In this document: piece by piece, positions 15,019 through 21,991 of the stretch | How the letters are laid out: each line of letters begins with the position of its first letter | Numbering within the stretch: position 1 is the stretch's first letter | Assembly: GCA_902490355.1 (NCBI GenBank) | Contig: CABUDN010000025.1 | Coordinates: 1 to 21,991 of the forward strand | Direction of reading: 5' to 3' | Source of the DNA: an uncultured Oscillibacter sp. | GTDB taxonomy: Bacteria > Bacillota > Clostridia > Oscillospirales > Oscillospiraceae | DNA length: 21,991 bases | Position numbers and translations under genes: made by a program | Notes under the pieces: generated by a model | Told to the model about the DNA's origin: nothing | Databases searched by the model: none | Seen by the model: the letters and a program-made list of their open reading frames with translations, nothing else

Positions 15019-15594
15019 ATGCAGATGGACCAGCTGGACACTGAACTGCGGGAAGGAGAATATATTCAATGGCAGGGGCGCACAGGGGCGTTTTCCCTGT
15101 TGGAGCCCCAGGCTCGAAGGACGATTTTCGGAAAATGGCTGGGCACACTGGTGGCCGGAGGTATTCTGCTGGCCCTGGCCGGCCGGGAAGACGCCGGAGT
15201 TGGACCTGCCGCCGTCATAGCCATTGTACTGGGAACGGCCGCCTTGCTGGCGGCACCGGTTTTGGAATGGTGGGCTCTACGGGGACAGCACTACTGGATT
15301 ACCAATCAAAGAGCCATTGTGATGACGCGGGAACACCGGATTTGCAGCATGGAACTTGAAGAGATCGATGATGTATGCCTGGTGCAGGGAGAGAATGGGA
15401 TGAATTCTCTCATTTTGGGAAATGCACCCGGGGAGGCACAGCGGCAAATGCGCTGGTTTGCATGCCACCCCCGGGGACAGCTTCGGCCTGGAGAAGCTGA
15501 AGGCCAGGCGGTGAGCATGGTGTTTTACGGCCTGATGAATGCAAAGGATGCCCTTGCATGGCTGCTGCCGGAACAGGGTGCGCAGGGTGTTTAG
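15019..15594 (+). CDS. Membrane protein with PH-like (bPH) domain, first of a tandem pair
   Basis: A 191-residue protein. A short N-terminal motif LREGEYIQWQGR is followed by two hydrophobic segments (about 39-54 and 61-84) and then HYWITNQRAIVMTRE (91-105), the pattern (Y-W-I-T-N-Q-R) seen at the start of bacterial PH-like domains such as bPH_2. The C-terminal part is soluble and includes ALAWLLPEQ. GGGAGGGA precedes the ATG at 15019; the frame is open back to a TTG at 14965 with no site. The next gene encodes a paralogue. Function is unknown; a membrane-associated scaffold is only a guess. Confidence 0.65.
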   Translation: MQMDQLDTELREGEYIQWQGRTGAFSLLEPQARRTIFGKWLGTLVAGGILLALAGREDAGVGPAAVIAIVLGTAALLAAPVLEWWALRGQHYWITNQRAIVMTREHRICSMELEEIDDVCLVQGENGMNSLILGNAPGEAQRQMRWFACHPRGQLRPGEAEGQAVSMVFYGLMNAKDALAWLLPEQGAQGV

Positions 15595-15726
15595 AAATAC
15601 AAACGCAAATCTGCCGGTGATTCACGGCACCTTAGCAGGATCCTTTGCCTGATTGTCAGCGGCTGAACGGCAACTCCTGCTATACTGTGAACAGTGAATT
15701 TCACCAAAAAGGAGTGCAGAAACAAG

Positions 15727-16305
15727 ATGGAAAAGAAACTGAACGAATACCTGCGGGAGGGCGAAACCATCCGCTGGCAGGGGCAGCCCGCAAACTTCCC
15801 GCTGATGGACAACGGGAGCAGAATGCAGATTCTGCGTAAGTGGGCGTTGACCGTTATCATCGCAGCCGGCGCGCTGATCGCGCACATGCAGTCCCAGATG
15901 CCTCCCCGTATGGGTTTGGTTGCAGTAGTGGTTGCGTGTGCCCTGGTAGTCGTTCTGACTCCGGTAGTGGAGAAAGCCAGTTTGATGAAGAATAAATACT
16001 GGATCACCAACCAGCGGATCATCCATATGACCAAGGGCGGAATGTTCTATTACATGGATCTGGCCGATGTGGATCAGTATGAAATCGTGACCGATCTGAG
16101 CGATCAGGAGACCCTCGTGCTGGGCAGCGCCATCTTTGCCGATGCAAAGAAGTACATCCGCTGGCGGGCAAATCATCCCATGGAGGATCCCGAGGCGATG
16201 AAGAACCGCGATCATGTGGACGGCATGATTTTCTACAACATCGGAAGCTCTGCCGCCTCCGCTGCTGCCATTCTCAAGGATCTGGGCTGCAGACGGGCTG
16301 CCTGA
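15727..16305 (+). CDS. Membrane protein with PH-like (bPH) domain, second of a tandem pair
   Basis: A 192-residue paralogue of the preceding gene. It shares LREGETIRWQGQ at the N-terminus, two hydrophobic segments (about 39-52 and 62-81), YWITNQRIIHMTKGG (91-105), a conserved IRW..NHP segment (compare MRW..CHP in the first copy) and a FYNIGSS region near the end. Overall identity looks moderate, so the duplication is old. The start is at ATG 15727 with AAAGGAG twelve bases upstream, somewhat far. The frame extends to a GTG at 15694 that lies before this site and is unlikely. A TATACT at 15681-15686 may be its own -10 box, with no good -35. A strong terminator follows. Confidence 0.68.
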   Translation: MEKKLNEYLREGETIRWQGQPANFPLMDNGSRMQILRKWALTVIIAAGALIAHMQSQMPPRMGLVAVVVACALVVVLTPVVEKASLMKNKYWITNQRIIHMTKGGMFYYMDLADVDQYEIVTDLSDQETLVLGSAIFADAKKYIRWRANHPMEDPEAMKNRDHVDGMIFYNIGSSAASAAAILKDLGCRRAA

Positions 16306-16364
16306 TCAGTTCCTGATTCCGGGCGAAGCTGTTTTCTGCCGGACATTCAATTGCATCATCCAAG

Positions 16365-16400
16365 AAGAGCCCCAGGCATTTTGCCTGGGGCTCTTTTTTT
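16365..16400 (+). terminator. Intrinsic terminator after the PH-like gene pair
   Basis: A 14-bp stem AAGAGCCCCAGGCA (16365-16378) pairs with 16382-16395 around a three-base loop and continues into a T-run to 16400. It marks the end of the host gene block before the phage genes. Confidence 0.93.
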
Positions 16401-16426
16401 GCGTTCAAAAATATTTTTTCTTCCTT

Positions 16427-16465
16427 TTGACATAAGCAGTGCAAAAATTCCGGGATGCGTCCCGG
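16427..16465 (+). promoter_or_regulatory. TTGACA box followed by a GC hairpin upstream of the terminase genes
   Basis: A consensus -35 TTGACA (16427-16432) is present, but the place where a -10 should be (17 bases on) holds a perfect inverted repeat CCGGGA-TGCG-TCCCGG (16450-16465). The phage head operon begins at 16498. This may be an operator or a promoter needing a phage-coded factor. Low confidence, as TTGACA may occur by chance. Confidence 0.3.
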
Positions 16466-16497
16466 TATGTGAAGACTGATTCGGGAGGGAATACGAC

Positions 16498-16956
16498 GTG
16501 GAACAACAACGAGGCTATGGCACGTTCTGCCGGGCCTATCTGCGCACCATGGATCCGGAACGGGCAGCGCAGGCAGCTGGAGGTCAGGATGGATTCTCCA
16601 TGCTGGGAAACCGATTCATTCAAACCCGCCTGGAAAAGATGCGGGAAAATGCCTCCGGCCAGATTCGACGGGAGGACGCCGTGCGGCGTTTGGCACAGCT
16701 GGCCTTTGGTCAGGCCAATGATGCGGTGAAACTGGCCCTGGGCGGCCGGGATACCGATGTGGATACATTGGACTTGTCCGCTGTAACGGAAGTACGAGTA
16801 AGCGACAAGGGCGGCGTGGAAATCAAGCTGGTGGACCGCGTCCGGGCTTTGGAAAGCCTTTGCGCCCTGCTGGAAACCGGCGGGGGAACGGACGCGCAGG
16901 CCTTGTATCAGGCCCTGGCAGAAGGAGGAGAGGAAGCGGGGTGGGACCACGAATGA
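16498..16956 (+). CDS. Phage terminase small subunit (probable)
   Basis: A 152-residue protein directly before the large terminase gene. It begins with a GTG preceded by GGGAGGGA at seven bases. Residues about 6-45 (FCRAYLRTMDPERAAQAAGG, then a helical QTRLEKMRE) look like the DNA-binding helix-turn-helix region of Terminase_2-type small subunits, with AAQAAG at the position usual for that helix. The remainder is a predicted helical oligomerisation part (about 60-80) and a short acidic C-terminus. Small subunits bind the pac or cos site and start genome packaging. Identity rests mainly on position, size and the N-terminal pattern. Confidence 0.72.
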   Translation: MEQQRGYGTFCRAYLRTMDPERAAQAAGGQDGFSMLGNRFIQTRLEKMRENASGQIRREDAVRRLAQLAFGQANDAVKLALGGRDTDVDTLDLSAVTEVRVSDKGGVEIKLVDRVRALESLCALLETGGGTDAQALYQALAEGGEEAGWDHE

Positions 16957-17002
16957 ACCGATCCGGTTTTCCCCAAAGCAGCGCAAAGTTCTGACCTGGT
17001 GG

Positions 17003-18193
17003 ATGCGGGGAGACTGGGAGACGATCATCTGCGACGGCGCGGTTCGAAGCGGAAAGACCTTTTCCATGGGGCTTTCGTTCTTCCTCTGGGCACAGAGTGC
17101 CTTCGACGGACGGCAGTTCGGCCTGTGCGGCAAAACCATTGCCTCCATCCGGCGCAATCTGCTGGGAGAGCTGATACCCTTCCTGCGGCGGCTGGGTATG
17201 ACGGTACGGGAAAAACGCTCAGAAAACCTGCTGACTGTGCGCTTCGGCGGGCGGGAGAACACCTTTCTTCTCTTCGGCGGGCGGGATGAGTCCAGCGCTG
17301 CCCTCATTCAGGGCAGTACCCTGGCCGGTGTCCTGCTGGACGAGGCGGCCCTGATGCCCCGGAGTTTCGTGGAACAGGCCTGCGCACGGTGCTCTGTCCC
17401 CGGCAGCCGGTTGTGGCTCAACTGCAACCCCGAGGGACCCCAGCACTGGCTCTACCAGGAATGGATCCGCCGGGCCGAGCAGAGGCGGACCTTGTATCTC
17501 CATTTTACCATGGAGGACAATCCGGCCCTGACGCCCAGAATCCGGGCCCGCTACCGCCGGGCTTACTCCGGCGTTTTTTACCGGCGCTTCGTCCTGGGAG
17601 AGTGGACCGCCGCCCAGGGTCTGGTTTACGACTTCTTTGACCCCGAGCGGGACGCCCGGTCAGCCCCGGAGGGGCCCTTTGATGAGTGGCGGATTTCCGT
17701 GGACTACGGTACTGCCAACCCTGCCTCCTTCGGCCTTTGGGGGCGAAAGGGCGCGGTATGGTATCGGGTGGAGGAGTATTATTACGATTCCCGCAGGGCG
17801 GGGCATCAGAAGACCGATGCCGAGTATGTGGAAGACCTCGTGAGCTTGTGTGCTGGGCGTTTGGTCAGCCGGATTATTGTGGATCCCTCCGCTGCCAGCT
17901 TCATTGAGGCTTTGCGGCGCCGTGGATTTCCTGTGGTCAAAGCCAACAACGATGTGTCCGACGGGATCCGGGTTACCGCCGATCTGCTGCGTCAGGGGAC
18001 ACTGGTTCTATGCCGCCCTTGCGGGGACTGCCTGCGGGAGATGGCCCTGTACTGCTGGGAAGAACGGGGAGATCGGGACGCACCCAAAAAAGAGCATGAC
18101 CACGCCATGGACGACATGCGCTACTTTGCCATGGACCTTTACGGCGAGAGCAGCGGCTTTGCCGCCGTGTGCGTGGAGCGGCGGAGTGGTTAA
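17003..18193 (+). CDS. terL: Phage terminase large subunit (PBSX/Terminase_6 type)
   Basis: The motor ATPase and nuclease that packages phage DNA. From the ATG at 17003 the protein has 396 residues. The ATPase shows Walker A GAVRSGKT (about 12-19) and Walker B VLLDEA (110-115). The nuclease domain shows three acidic sites: Asp224 in ISVDYGT, Asp304 in IIVDPSA, and Asp370/Asp371 in HAMDDMRYF. The family N-terminus (a segment like FSPKQRKVLTWW) is encoded just upstream in the same frame at about 16967-17002, but no ATG, GTG or TTG occurs there in frame. So the ATG at 17003 gives a short N-terminus, and the true start or a frameshift from the small-subunit gene is unresolved. Confidence 0.93.
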   Translation: MRGDWETIICDGAVRSGKTFSMGLSFFLWAQSAFDGRQFGLCGKTIASIRRNLLGELIPFLRRLGMTVREKRSENLLTVRFGGRENTFLLFGGRDESSAALIQGSTLAGVLLDEAALMPRSFVEQACARCSVPGSRLWLNCNPEGPQHWLYQEWIRRAEQRRTLYLHFTMEDNPALTPRIRARYRRAYSGVFYRRFVLGEWTAAQGLVYDFFDPERDARSAPEGPFDEWRISVDYGTANPASFGLWGRKGAVWYRVEEYYYDSRRAGHQKTDAEYVEDLVSLCAGRLVSRIIVDPSAASFIEALRRRGFPVVKANNDVSDGIRVTADLLRQGTLVLCRPCGDCLREMALYCWEERGDRDAPKKEHDHAMDDMRYFAMDLYGESSGFAAVCVERRSG

Positions 18194-18213
18194 GAAAGAG
18201 AGGCGAACGAAAC

Positions 18214-19365
18214 ATGAATTGGTTCAAGCGCAGGCGCGCTCCGGACCCGGTGACGGTCCAGCTGCGGGACGGGGAGTATCATCCCTTCGGTATTCTGGGC
18301 AGCTGCGTGCCGTTGAGCAGTGCCGAGACCCGGCTTTACCGGGCGGTACGGGAGGCTGTGCCGGTTGTGGATGCGGCTATTTACAAGCTGATCCGCATGA
18401 CCGGCGGCGTGGACGCGGTATGCACGGACCGGCAGGCACAGAAAGCCCTGTCCGAATTCCTGCGCACGGTTCCCACGGGACGGGGACAGTACGGCATCAA
18501 CGCATTTTTGGACTGCTATCTGGACTCCCTGCTTACCTGCGGACGGGCCGTGGGAGAGATCGTTCCCCGGCGGGATGGCCGGGACATCGCCGCACTGCTG
18601 TGCGGGCGGGTGGAGGACATCGAGATCCGGGAGGGGGAGCACCCCCTGGCCTTCACCATCTGCGGGCCCGATGAGGGCGGGCGCATGGAGCCCCTACCCC
18701 ATCAGGAGCTGCTACTCTTCACCCCCCTTAACCCGGAGACCGACCATCCCTACGGCGTGTCGCTGCTGCGGGGACTGCCGTTTCTCAGTGACATCCTGAT
18801 GAAGATTTACCACACCATCGGCGTCAACTGGGAGCGGTGCGGCAACGTACGCTTTGCCGTCACCTGCCGCGGCGCCGAGGGCGGTCAGGCTGCCCAGCGC
18901 AGCCGTCAGCTGGCCCAGGAGTGGTCCCGGGCCATGCAGCAGACCAAACACGGCAGTGTCCGGGATTTCGTGGCTGTGGGAGATGTGGACATCCAGGTCA
19001 TCGGCGCCGACGCGCCCATTCTGGACAGCGAGGTGCCTGTGCGGCAGATTTTGGAACAGGTGGTGGCCAAGACCGGCATTCCGCCCTTTATGCTGGGCCT
19101 CAACTGGAACTCCACCGAGCGCATGAGCGCGCAGCAGGCCGATCTGCTCACCACGGAAATCACCGCCATCCGCCGGTCGTTGACTCCGGCGGTGGAGCGG
19201 ATTTGCCGCCTGTGGCTGCGCATGCACGGTTATTCCGGCTCCGTGGAGGCGCTGTGGGATGAGATCAATCTCCAGGATGAGGTGGAGGAGGCCCGTGCGG
19301 CGCTCTATCTCCAGCAGGCCAGAAAATTGGAAATTGAAAACAACCGAGCGGAGGGATGCAAGTGA
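18214..19365 (+). CDS. Phage portal protein
   Basis: A 383-residue protein placed after the large terminase gene, as portals are. The portal forms the dodecameric ring at the capsid vertex through which DNA is packaged. It begins MNWFKRRRAP, a basic N-terminus common in portals. The C-terminal half contains VVAKTGIPPFMLGLNWNSTE, a typical portal segment, followed by helices (SAQQADLLTTEITAIRRSL and DEVEEARAALYLQQARKLE) that would build the crown. The start is taken at 18214, where an AGAGAGG site lies about eleven bases upstream; the frame is open back to GTG 18169 inside terL. The gene ends with a GTGA overlap with the protease gene. Confidence 0.85.
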   Translation: MNWFKRRRAPDPVTVQLRDGEYHPFGILGSCVPLSSAETRLYRAVREAVPVVDAAIYKLIRMTGGVDAVCTDRQAQKALSEFLRTVPTGRGQYGINAFLDCYLDSLLTCGRAVGEIVPRRDGRDIAALLCGRVEDIEIREGEHPLAFTICGPDEGGRMEPLPHQELLLFTPLNPETDHPYGVSLLRGLPFLSDILMKIYHTIGVNWERCGNVRFAVTCRGAEGGQAAQRSRQLAQEWSRAMQQTKHGSVRDFVAVGDVDIQVIGADAPILDSEVPVRQILEQVVAKTGIPPFMLGLNWNSTERMSAQQADLLTTEITAIRRSLTPAVERICRLWLRMHGYSGSVEALWDEINLQDEVEEARAALYLQQARKLEIENNRAEGCK

Positions 19366-20210
19366 ATATCACACAAGAGGATCTGGCTCAGATCAACCGC
19401 TTTGCCAGATCAGAACTGACCGAAGAGCAGGTGTATATCTTCAGTGTGCGCCTTTGCGACAATGAGGTGGACCGGGATTTTGAGCGCTTTGACGGCGACG
19501 CCCTGACCAAACTGGGCGAGCTGTTTGTGGGCAAGAGCGGGATCTTCGATCATCAGTGGTCCGCCCAGGGGCAGACCGCCCGGATCTACCGCACCGAGGT
19601 CATCCGGGAGCCTGCCCGGCGCACCGCGGCACAGGACTCCTATCAGTGGCTCAAGGCCTGGGCCTATCTGCTGCGCACGGAGAAAAACGCCGACCTCATC
19701 GCCGAGATTGACGGCGGCATCAAAAAAGAAGTCAGCGTTGGGTGCAGCATGGGCCGGAGTGTATGCTCCATCTGCGGCGCCGAAAGCGGCACCTGTACTC
19801 ATGTCCGGGGCCAGACCTATGACGGAAAGCTCTGCTTTGCCGAGCTCAAGGACCCCACTGACGCCTACGAGTGGTCCTTTGTGGCTGTCCCGGCCCAGCG
19901 CAGCGCCGGTGTGGTCAAGCACTTCGGTCCGGAGCGCGATGAGCTCTCCCAGCTGCGCCGCCAGGCGGAAATGGGTCAGCGCTATCTCCAGGCCCTGCGC
20001 CGGGAGGTGGTGCGCCTGGCCATGCTCGCCGACGACGATCTGGACGGCACCATCTTCTCCAAGGCTGCCCAGCGTCTGGAGGAGCCTGAGCTTCTGGAAC
20101 TCAAGCGGGTCTATGAGGCCCGCACTGCCCGGCGCTTCGGCGCCGAACCCCAGCTGCGCCGTCGGGATGGTGCTGATGTCGGGGAAGATGAATCCGCATT
20201 CCTCGTCTGA
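19362..20210 (+). CDS. HK97-type prohead protease (peptidase U35/S78-like) with a zinc-knuckle insert
   Basis: A 282-residue protein located between portal and capsid, the usual place of the prohead protease that trims scaffold and capsid proteins. The pattern agrees with the HK97 family by eye: a histidine in GIFDHQWSAQGQTARIYR (His64), the serine motif KKEVSVGCS (Ser125), and a C-terminal strand YEWSFVAVPAQRSA. Right after the serine lies a Cys-rich insert CSICG...CTH (135-138 and 145-147), unusual for this family and perhaps zinc-binding. The start is the GTG at 19362 with GGAGGG seven bases before and a GTGA overlap with the portal stop; the ATG at 19356 abuts the site and cannot be used well. 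The C-terminal third (about 195-282) is helical and basic. Confidence 0.68.
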   Translation: MNITQEDLAQINRFARSELTEEQVYIFSVRLCDNEVDRDFERFDGDALTKLGELFVGKSGIFDHQWSAQGQTARIYRTEVIREPARRTAAQDSYQWLKAWAYLLRTEKNADLIAEIDGGIKKEVSVGCSMGRSVCSICGAESGTCTHVRGQTYDGKLCFAELKDPTDAYEWSFVAVPAQRSAGVVKHFGPERDELSQLRRQAEMGQRYLQALRREVVRLAMLADDDLDGTIFSKAAQRLEEPELLELKRVYEARTARRFGAEPQLRRRDGADVGEDESAFLV

Positions 20211-20239
20211 TGGACGAATGAAATACAAGGAGGATGACG

Positions 20240-20587
20240 ATGAACATTTCTTATGAGGGAATCGGCCAGTGGGCCGCCACCTTCGCCTGTGACCATCTGG
20301 CCGAGGGCGAGCTGGTCAAAATCAGCGCCAACGGCACGGTAAGCACCTGTTCCGATGGTGAGCGCTTCTGCGGCATGGTGCTCTCCACCGCCCGGGACGG
20401 CCTGGCCTGCTCCGTGGCTCTGGGCGGCATGATGACCGCTGGGTACTCCGGCGAGAGCGCACCGGCTCTGGGCTGGTCCACCCTGGCCGCCGACGGCGCC
20501 GGCGGCGTCAAAACCGCTGCCGAGGGCTGCACCTGCCTGGTGGTGGATGTGGACGAGAGCGGCAAAACCGTGACCTTTGCACTGTAA
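20240..20587 (+). CDS. Small phage head protein, decoration-like (probable)
   Basis: A 115-residue protein between protease and major capsid genes. It is rich in Gly, Ala and Val with short beta-strand-like stretches (for example GELVKISANGTVSTC, LACSVALGGMMTAGYSG, CTCLVVDVDESGKTVTF), as in DUF2190-like or decoration proteins that trim the outside of the capsid. The ATG at 20240 is used because AAGGAGG sits about seven bases upstream; the ATG at 20234 abuts that site. The position supports a head role; the exact function is inferred. Confidence 0.6.
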   Translation: MNISYEGIGQWAATFACDHLAEGELVKISANGTVSTCSDGERFCGMVLSTARDGLACSVALGGMMTAGYSGESAPALGWSTLAADGAGGVKTAAEGCTCLVVDVDESGKTVTFAL

Positions 20588-20601
20588 GGAGGAGATTGCA
20601 C

Positions 20602-21633
20602 ATGACCTATCAGTTTGAAAATATCCGCCTGGAAAAGGGCATGTACGGCCGCAGCGGCCACACCTTTACCCAGACCCTGGAGGAACTGGACCCCAGCGAG
20701 CACTACCGCGGTACGCCACTGGAGGGGCTGGACGCCTTCCAGCGCCAGCTCAAGCGCTTTGACATCAAGGTCAAGGGTGCCGGAAGTGATCTGGTGGAAA
20801 AGTTCTTCCACACCACCGACTCCGCCGTACTCTTTCCGGAGTTTGTCTCCCGTGTAGTCCGCCAGGGCCTGGAGGAGGAGAGCATCCTGCCCCACATCAC
20901 CGCTACCGTCACCAACTTTGACGGCATGGACTACCGCACCATCGCCTCCATTCCCACCGGGGACCAGAAGGCCCTGCGCCGGGTAGAGGAAGGCGCCGAG
21001 ATCCCCCAGACCACCGTCCGCACCCAGGAGAACCTGGTGCGCCTGCACAAGCGGGGCCGCATGCTGGTGGCCTCCTATGAGGCCATCCGTTTCCAGCGCC
21101 TGGACCTGTTCTCCGTGACTCTGCGCCAGATCGGCGCCTACATCGGCCGTCAGCATCTCCAGGACGCCGTGGAGGTGCTGCTCAACGGCGACGGCAACGA
21201 CAACGCCGCTGAAAAATTTACCATTGGAACCCCTCCCATCTCCGGGTCCAAGGGGACGCTGAGCTACGAGGCCCTGCTGGACTTCTGGAGCCAGTTTGAT
21301 CCCTACACCATGAACACCATGCTGGTGAGCACCGACGTGATGCTTGCCATGCTCAAACTCTCCGAGTTCCAGAACCCCCTGACGGGACTTAATTTCCAGG
21401 GTACTGGCAGCCTCACTTCGCCCCTGGGTGCCAAGCTCCTGCGTTCTGCCGCTGTTCCTCAGGGAACCCTCATCGGCCTGGACAAGGGCTACGCCCTGGA
21501 GCAGATCTGCGGCAGCCAGGTCACCGTGGAGTATGACAAGCTCATCGACCGTCAGCTCGAGCGCGCTGCCATCACGTCCATCTCCGGCTTTGCCAAGCTC
21601 TTCGGCGAGGCCTCCAAGGTTTTGACGGTGTAA
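20602..21633 (+). CDS. Phage major capsid protein (HK97 fold)
   Basis: A 343-residue protein in the position of the major capsid gene. It has no long N-terminal scaffold domain, but a helical lead (about 1-45) is followed by an E-loop-like region and a spine helix (SYEAIRFQRLDLFSVTLRQI, then IGRQHLQDAVEVLLNGDG) seen in HK97-type capsids of Gram-positive phages. The C-terminal part has the P-domain-like strand SQVTVEYDKLIDRQLERAA and a final ISGFAKLFGEA. AAGGAGGAG precedes the ATG by about eight bases. The stop is five bases before the connector ATG. Confidence 0.82.
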   Translation: MTYQFENIRLEKGMYGRSGHTFTQTLEELDPSEHYRGTPLEGLDAFQRQLKRFDIKVKGAGSDLVEKFFHTTDSAVLFPEFVSRVVRQGLEEESILPHITATVTNFDGMDYRTIASIPTGDQKALRRVEEGAEIPQTTVRTQENLVRLHKRGRMLVASYEAIRFQRLDLFSVTLRQIGAYIGRQHLQDAVEVLLNGDGNDNAAEKFTIGTPPISGSKGTLSYEALLDFWSQFDPYTMNTMLVSTDVMLAMLKLSEFQNPLTGLNFQGTGSLTSPLGAKLLRSAAVPQGTLIGLDKGYALEQICGSQVTVEYDKLIDRQLERAAITSISGFAKLFGEASKVLTV

Positions 21634-21638
21634 GCGCC

Positions 21639-21991
21639 ATGGACCAGGAAATTCTGGACATGGCGGTGATCCTTACCGGCGCGGCGGAGGACCGCCAGGT
21701 GCTGCTGACGGCCCTGTGCGCCGCCGCCCGGCAGCGCTGGCAGGCACGGCTGCGGGAGGGTGTGGCCGCCGAAGACTGCGGCCAGGCCTTCGTATGTGCC
21801 GCAGCCTTCTCCGCAGCGGCGGAGTTCCTGACGGGGGAGGGCGGCAATGCAGCCGCCTCCTCCTTCTCCGCCGGAGAGATCTCCGTCAGCGCATCCAGCG
21901 CCGCCGACCGCAGTGCCTGTGCCCAGGCCCTGCGGGATACCGCGGAGGAGCTGATGGCGCCCTACGCTCAACCTGGAAACTTCAGTTTTAG
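21639..21991 (+). CDS. Probable phage head-tail connector (partial, cut by the window end)
   Basis: An open frame from the ATG at 21639 runs 117 codons to the window edge without a stop (the last codon is incomplete, AG). It is a mostly helical, Ala-rich protein (for example LTGAAEDRQVLLTALCAAAR and RQRWQARLREGV) of the size of gp6-like head-tail connectors, which stand at this place in phage head operons. There is no clear ribosome binding site; the capsid stop is five bases upstream, so translation is probably coupled. The near-complete length suggests the stop lies soon after the window. Confidence 0.6.
   Translation, partial: MDQEILDMAVILTGAAEDRQVLLTALCAAARQRWQARLREGVAAEDCGQAFVCAAAFSAAAEFLTGEGGNAAASSFSAGEISVSASSAADRSACAQALRDTAEELMAPYAQPGNFSF

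Noticed and set aside
15694..15704. GTGAA-T-TTCAC small palindrome upstream of the second PH-like gene
   Set aside because: Five-base arms are common by chance, and it does not line up with a full promoter.
16306..16497. Prophage attachment site or tRNA at the phage boundary
   Set aside because: No tRNA-like fold or integrase is seen and the matching right-end repeat lies outside the window, so an att site cannot be supported.
17850..18674. Plus-strand frame of 274 residues across the terL/portal junction
   Set aside because: It overlaps both supported genes in a shifted frame and shows no domain.

Overview
This window looks like a high-GC member of the Clostridia, most likely an Oscillospiraceae-type anaerobe such as the Flavonifractor/Oscillibacter group. 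The reasons are strong AGGAGG-type ribosome binding sites, a GC-rich coding bias, tightly packed operons with ATGA overlaps, a SpoVK/CbbX-type AAA+ ATPase, a LysM-GH18 enzyme of the spore-cortex type, and an ApbE/NusG-II/Gx-transporter cluster. The assignment is an inference from gene content; there is no rRNA or tRNA in the window.

Layout. (1) 1-6613, plus strand: an operon that continues upstream of the window. It encodes a metal or cofactor ABC importer (lipoprotein, FecCD-type permease, ATPase), an FmdE-family zinc protein, and LarE, LarB and LarC, the three enzymes that make the nickel-pincer nucleotide (NPN) cofactor. LarC carries a histidine tract of 40 His in 77 residues. The operon ends at a strong bidirectional terminator. 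(2) 6615-9715, minus strand: apbE, a NusG domain II protein, a Gx-family membrane protein and a SpoVK/CbbX-like AAA+ ATPase, read from a clear promoter at 9687-9715. This looks like a flavinylation or extracytosolic redox operon. (3) 9768-10678, plus strand: one polytopic membrane protein of unknown function with its own promoter and terminator. (4) 10680-13044: a LysM-GH18 glycosidase (minus) divergent from a LysR regulator (plus). The shared intergenic region holds a symmetric -10 element. A perfect 44-bp palindrome separates the LysR gene from the next operon. (5) 13043-14877, minus strand: a KdpDE-like two-component system whose kinase lacks the classical KdpD N-terminal domains. (6) 15019-16400, plus strand: two tandem paralogous membrane proteins with a PH-like domain, ending in a terminator. 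(7) 16427-21991, plus strand: the head and packaging module of a tailed phage (small and large terminase, portal, prohead protease, small decoration-like protein, major capsid protein, and the start of a head-tail connector cut by the window end). No integrase or repressor lies between it and the host genes.

How the parts fit: region 1 is a nickel supply plus NPN synthesis pathway without any visible LarA-type client enzyme. Region 2 is a flavin-transfer module without a visible flavinylated client. In both cases the enzyme that receives the cofactor must be encoded elsewhere. The most unusual items are the FmdE gene placed between the importer and the lar genes, the giant LarC histidine tract, and a terminase large subunit whose conserved N-terminus is in frame but has no usual start codon.
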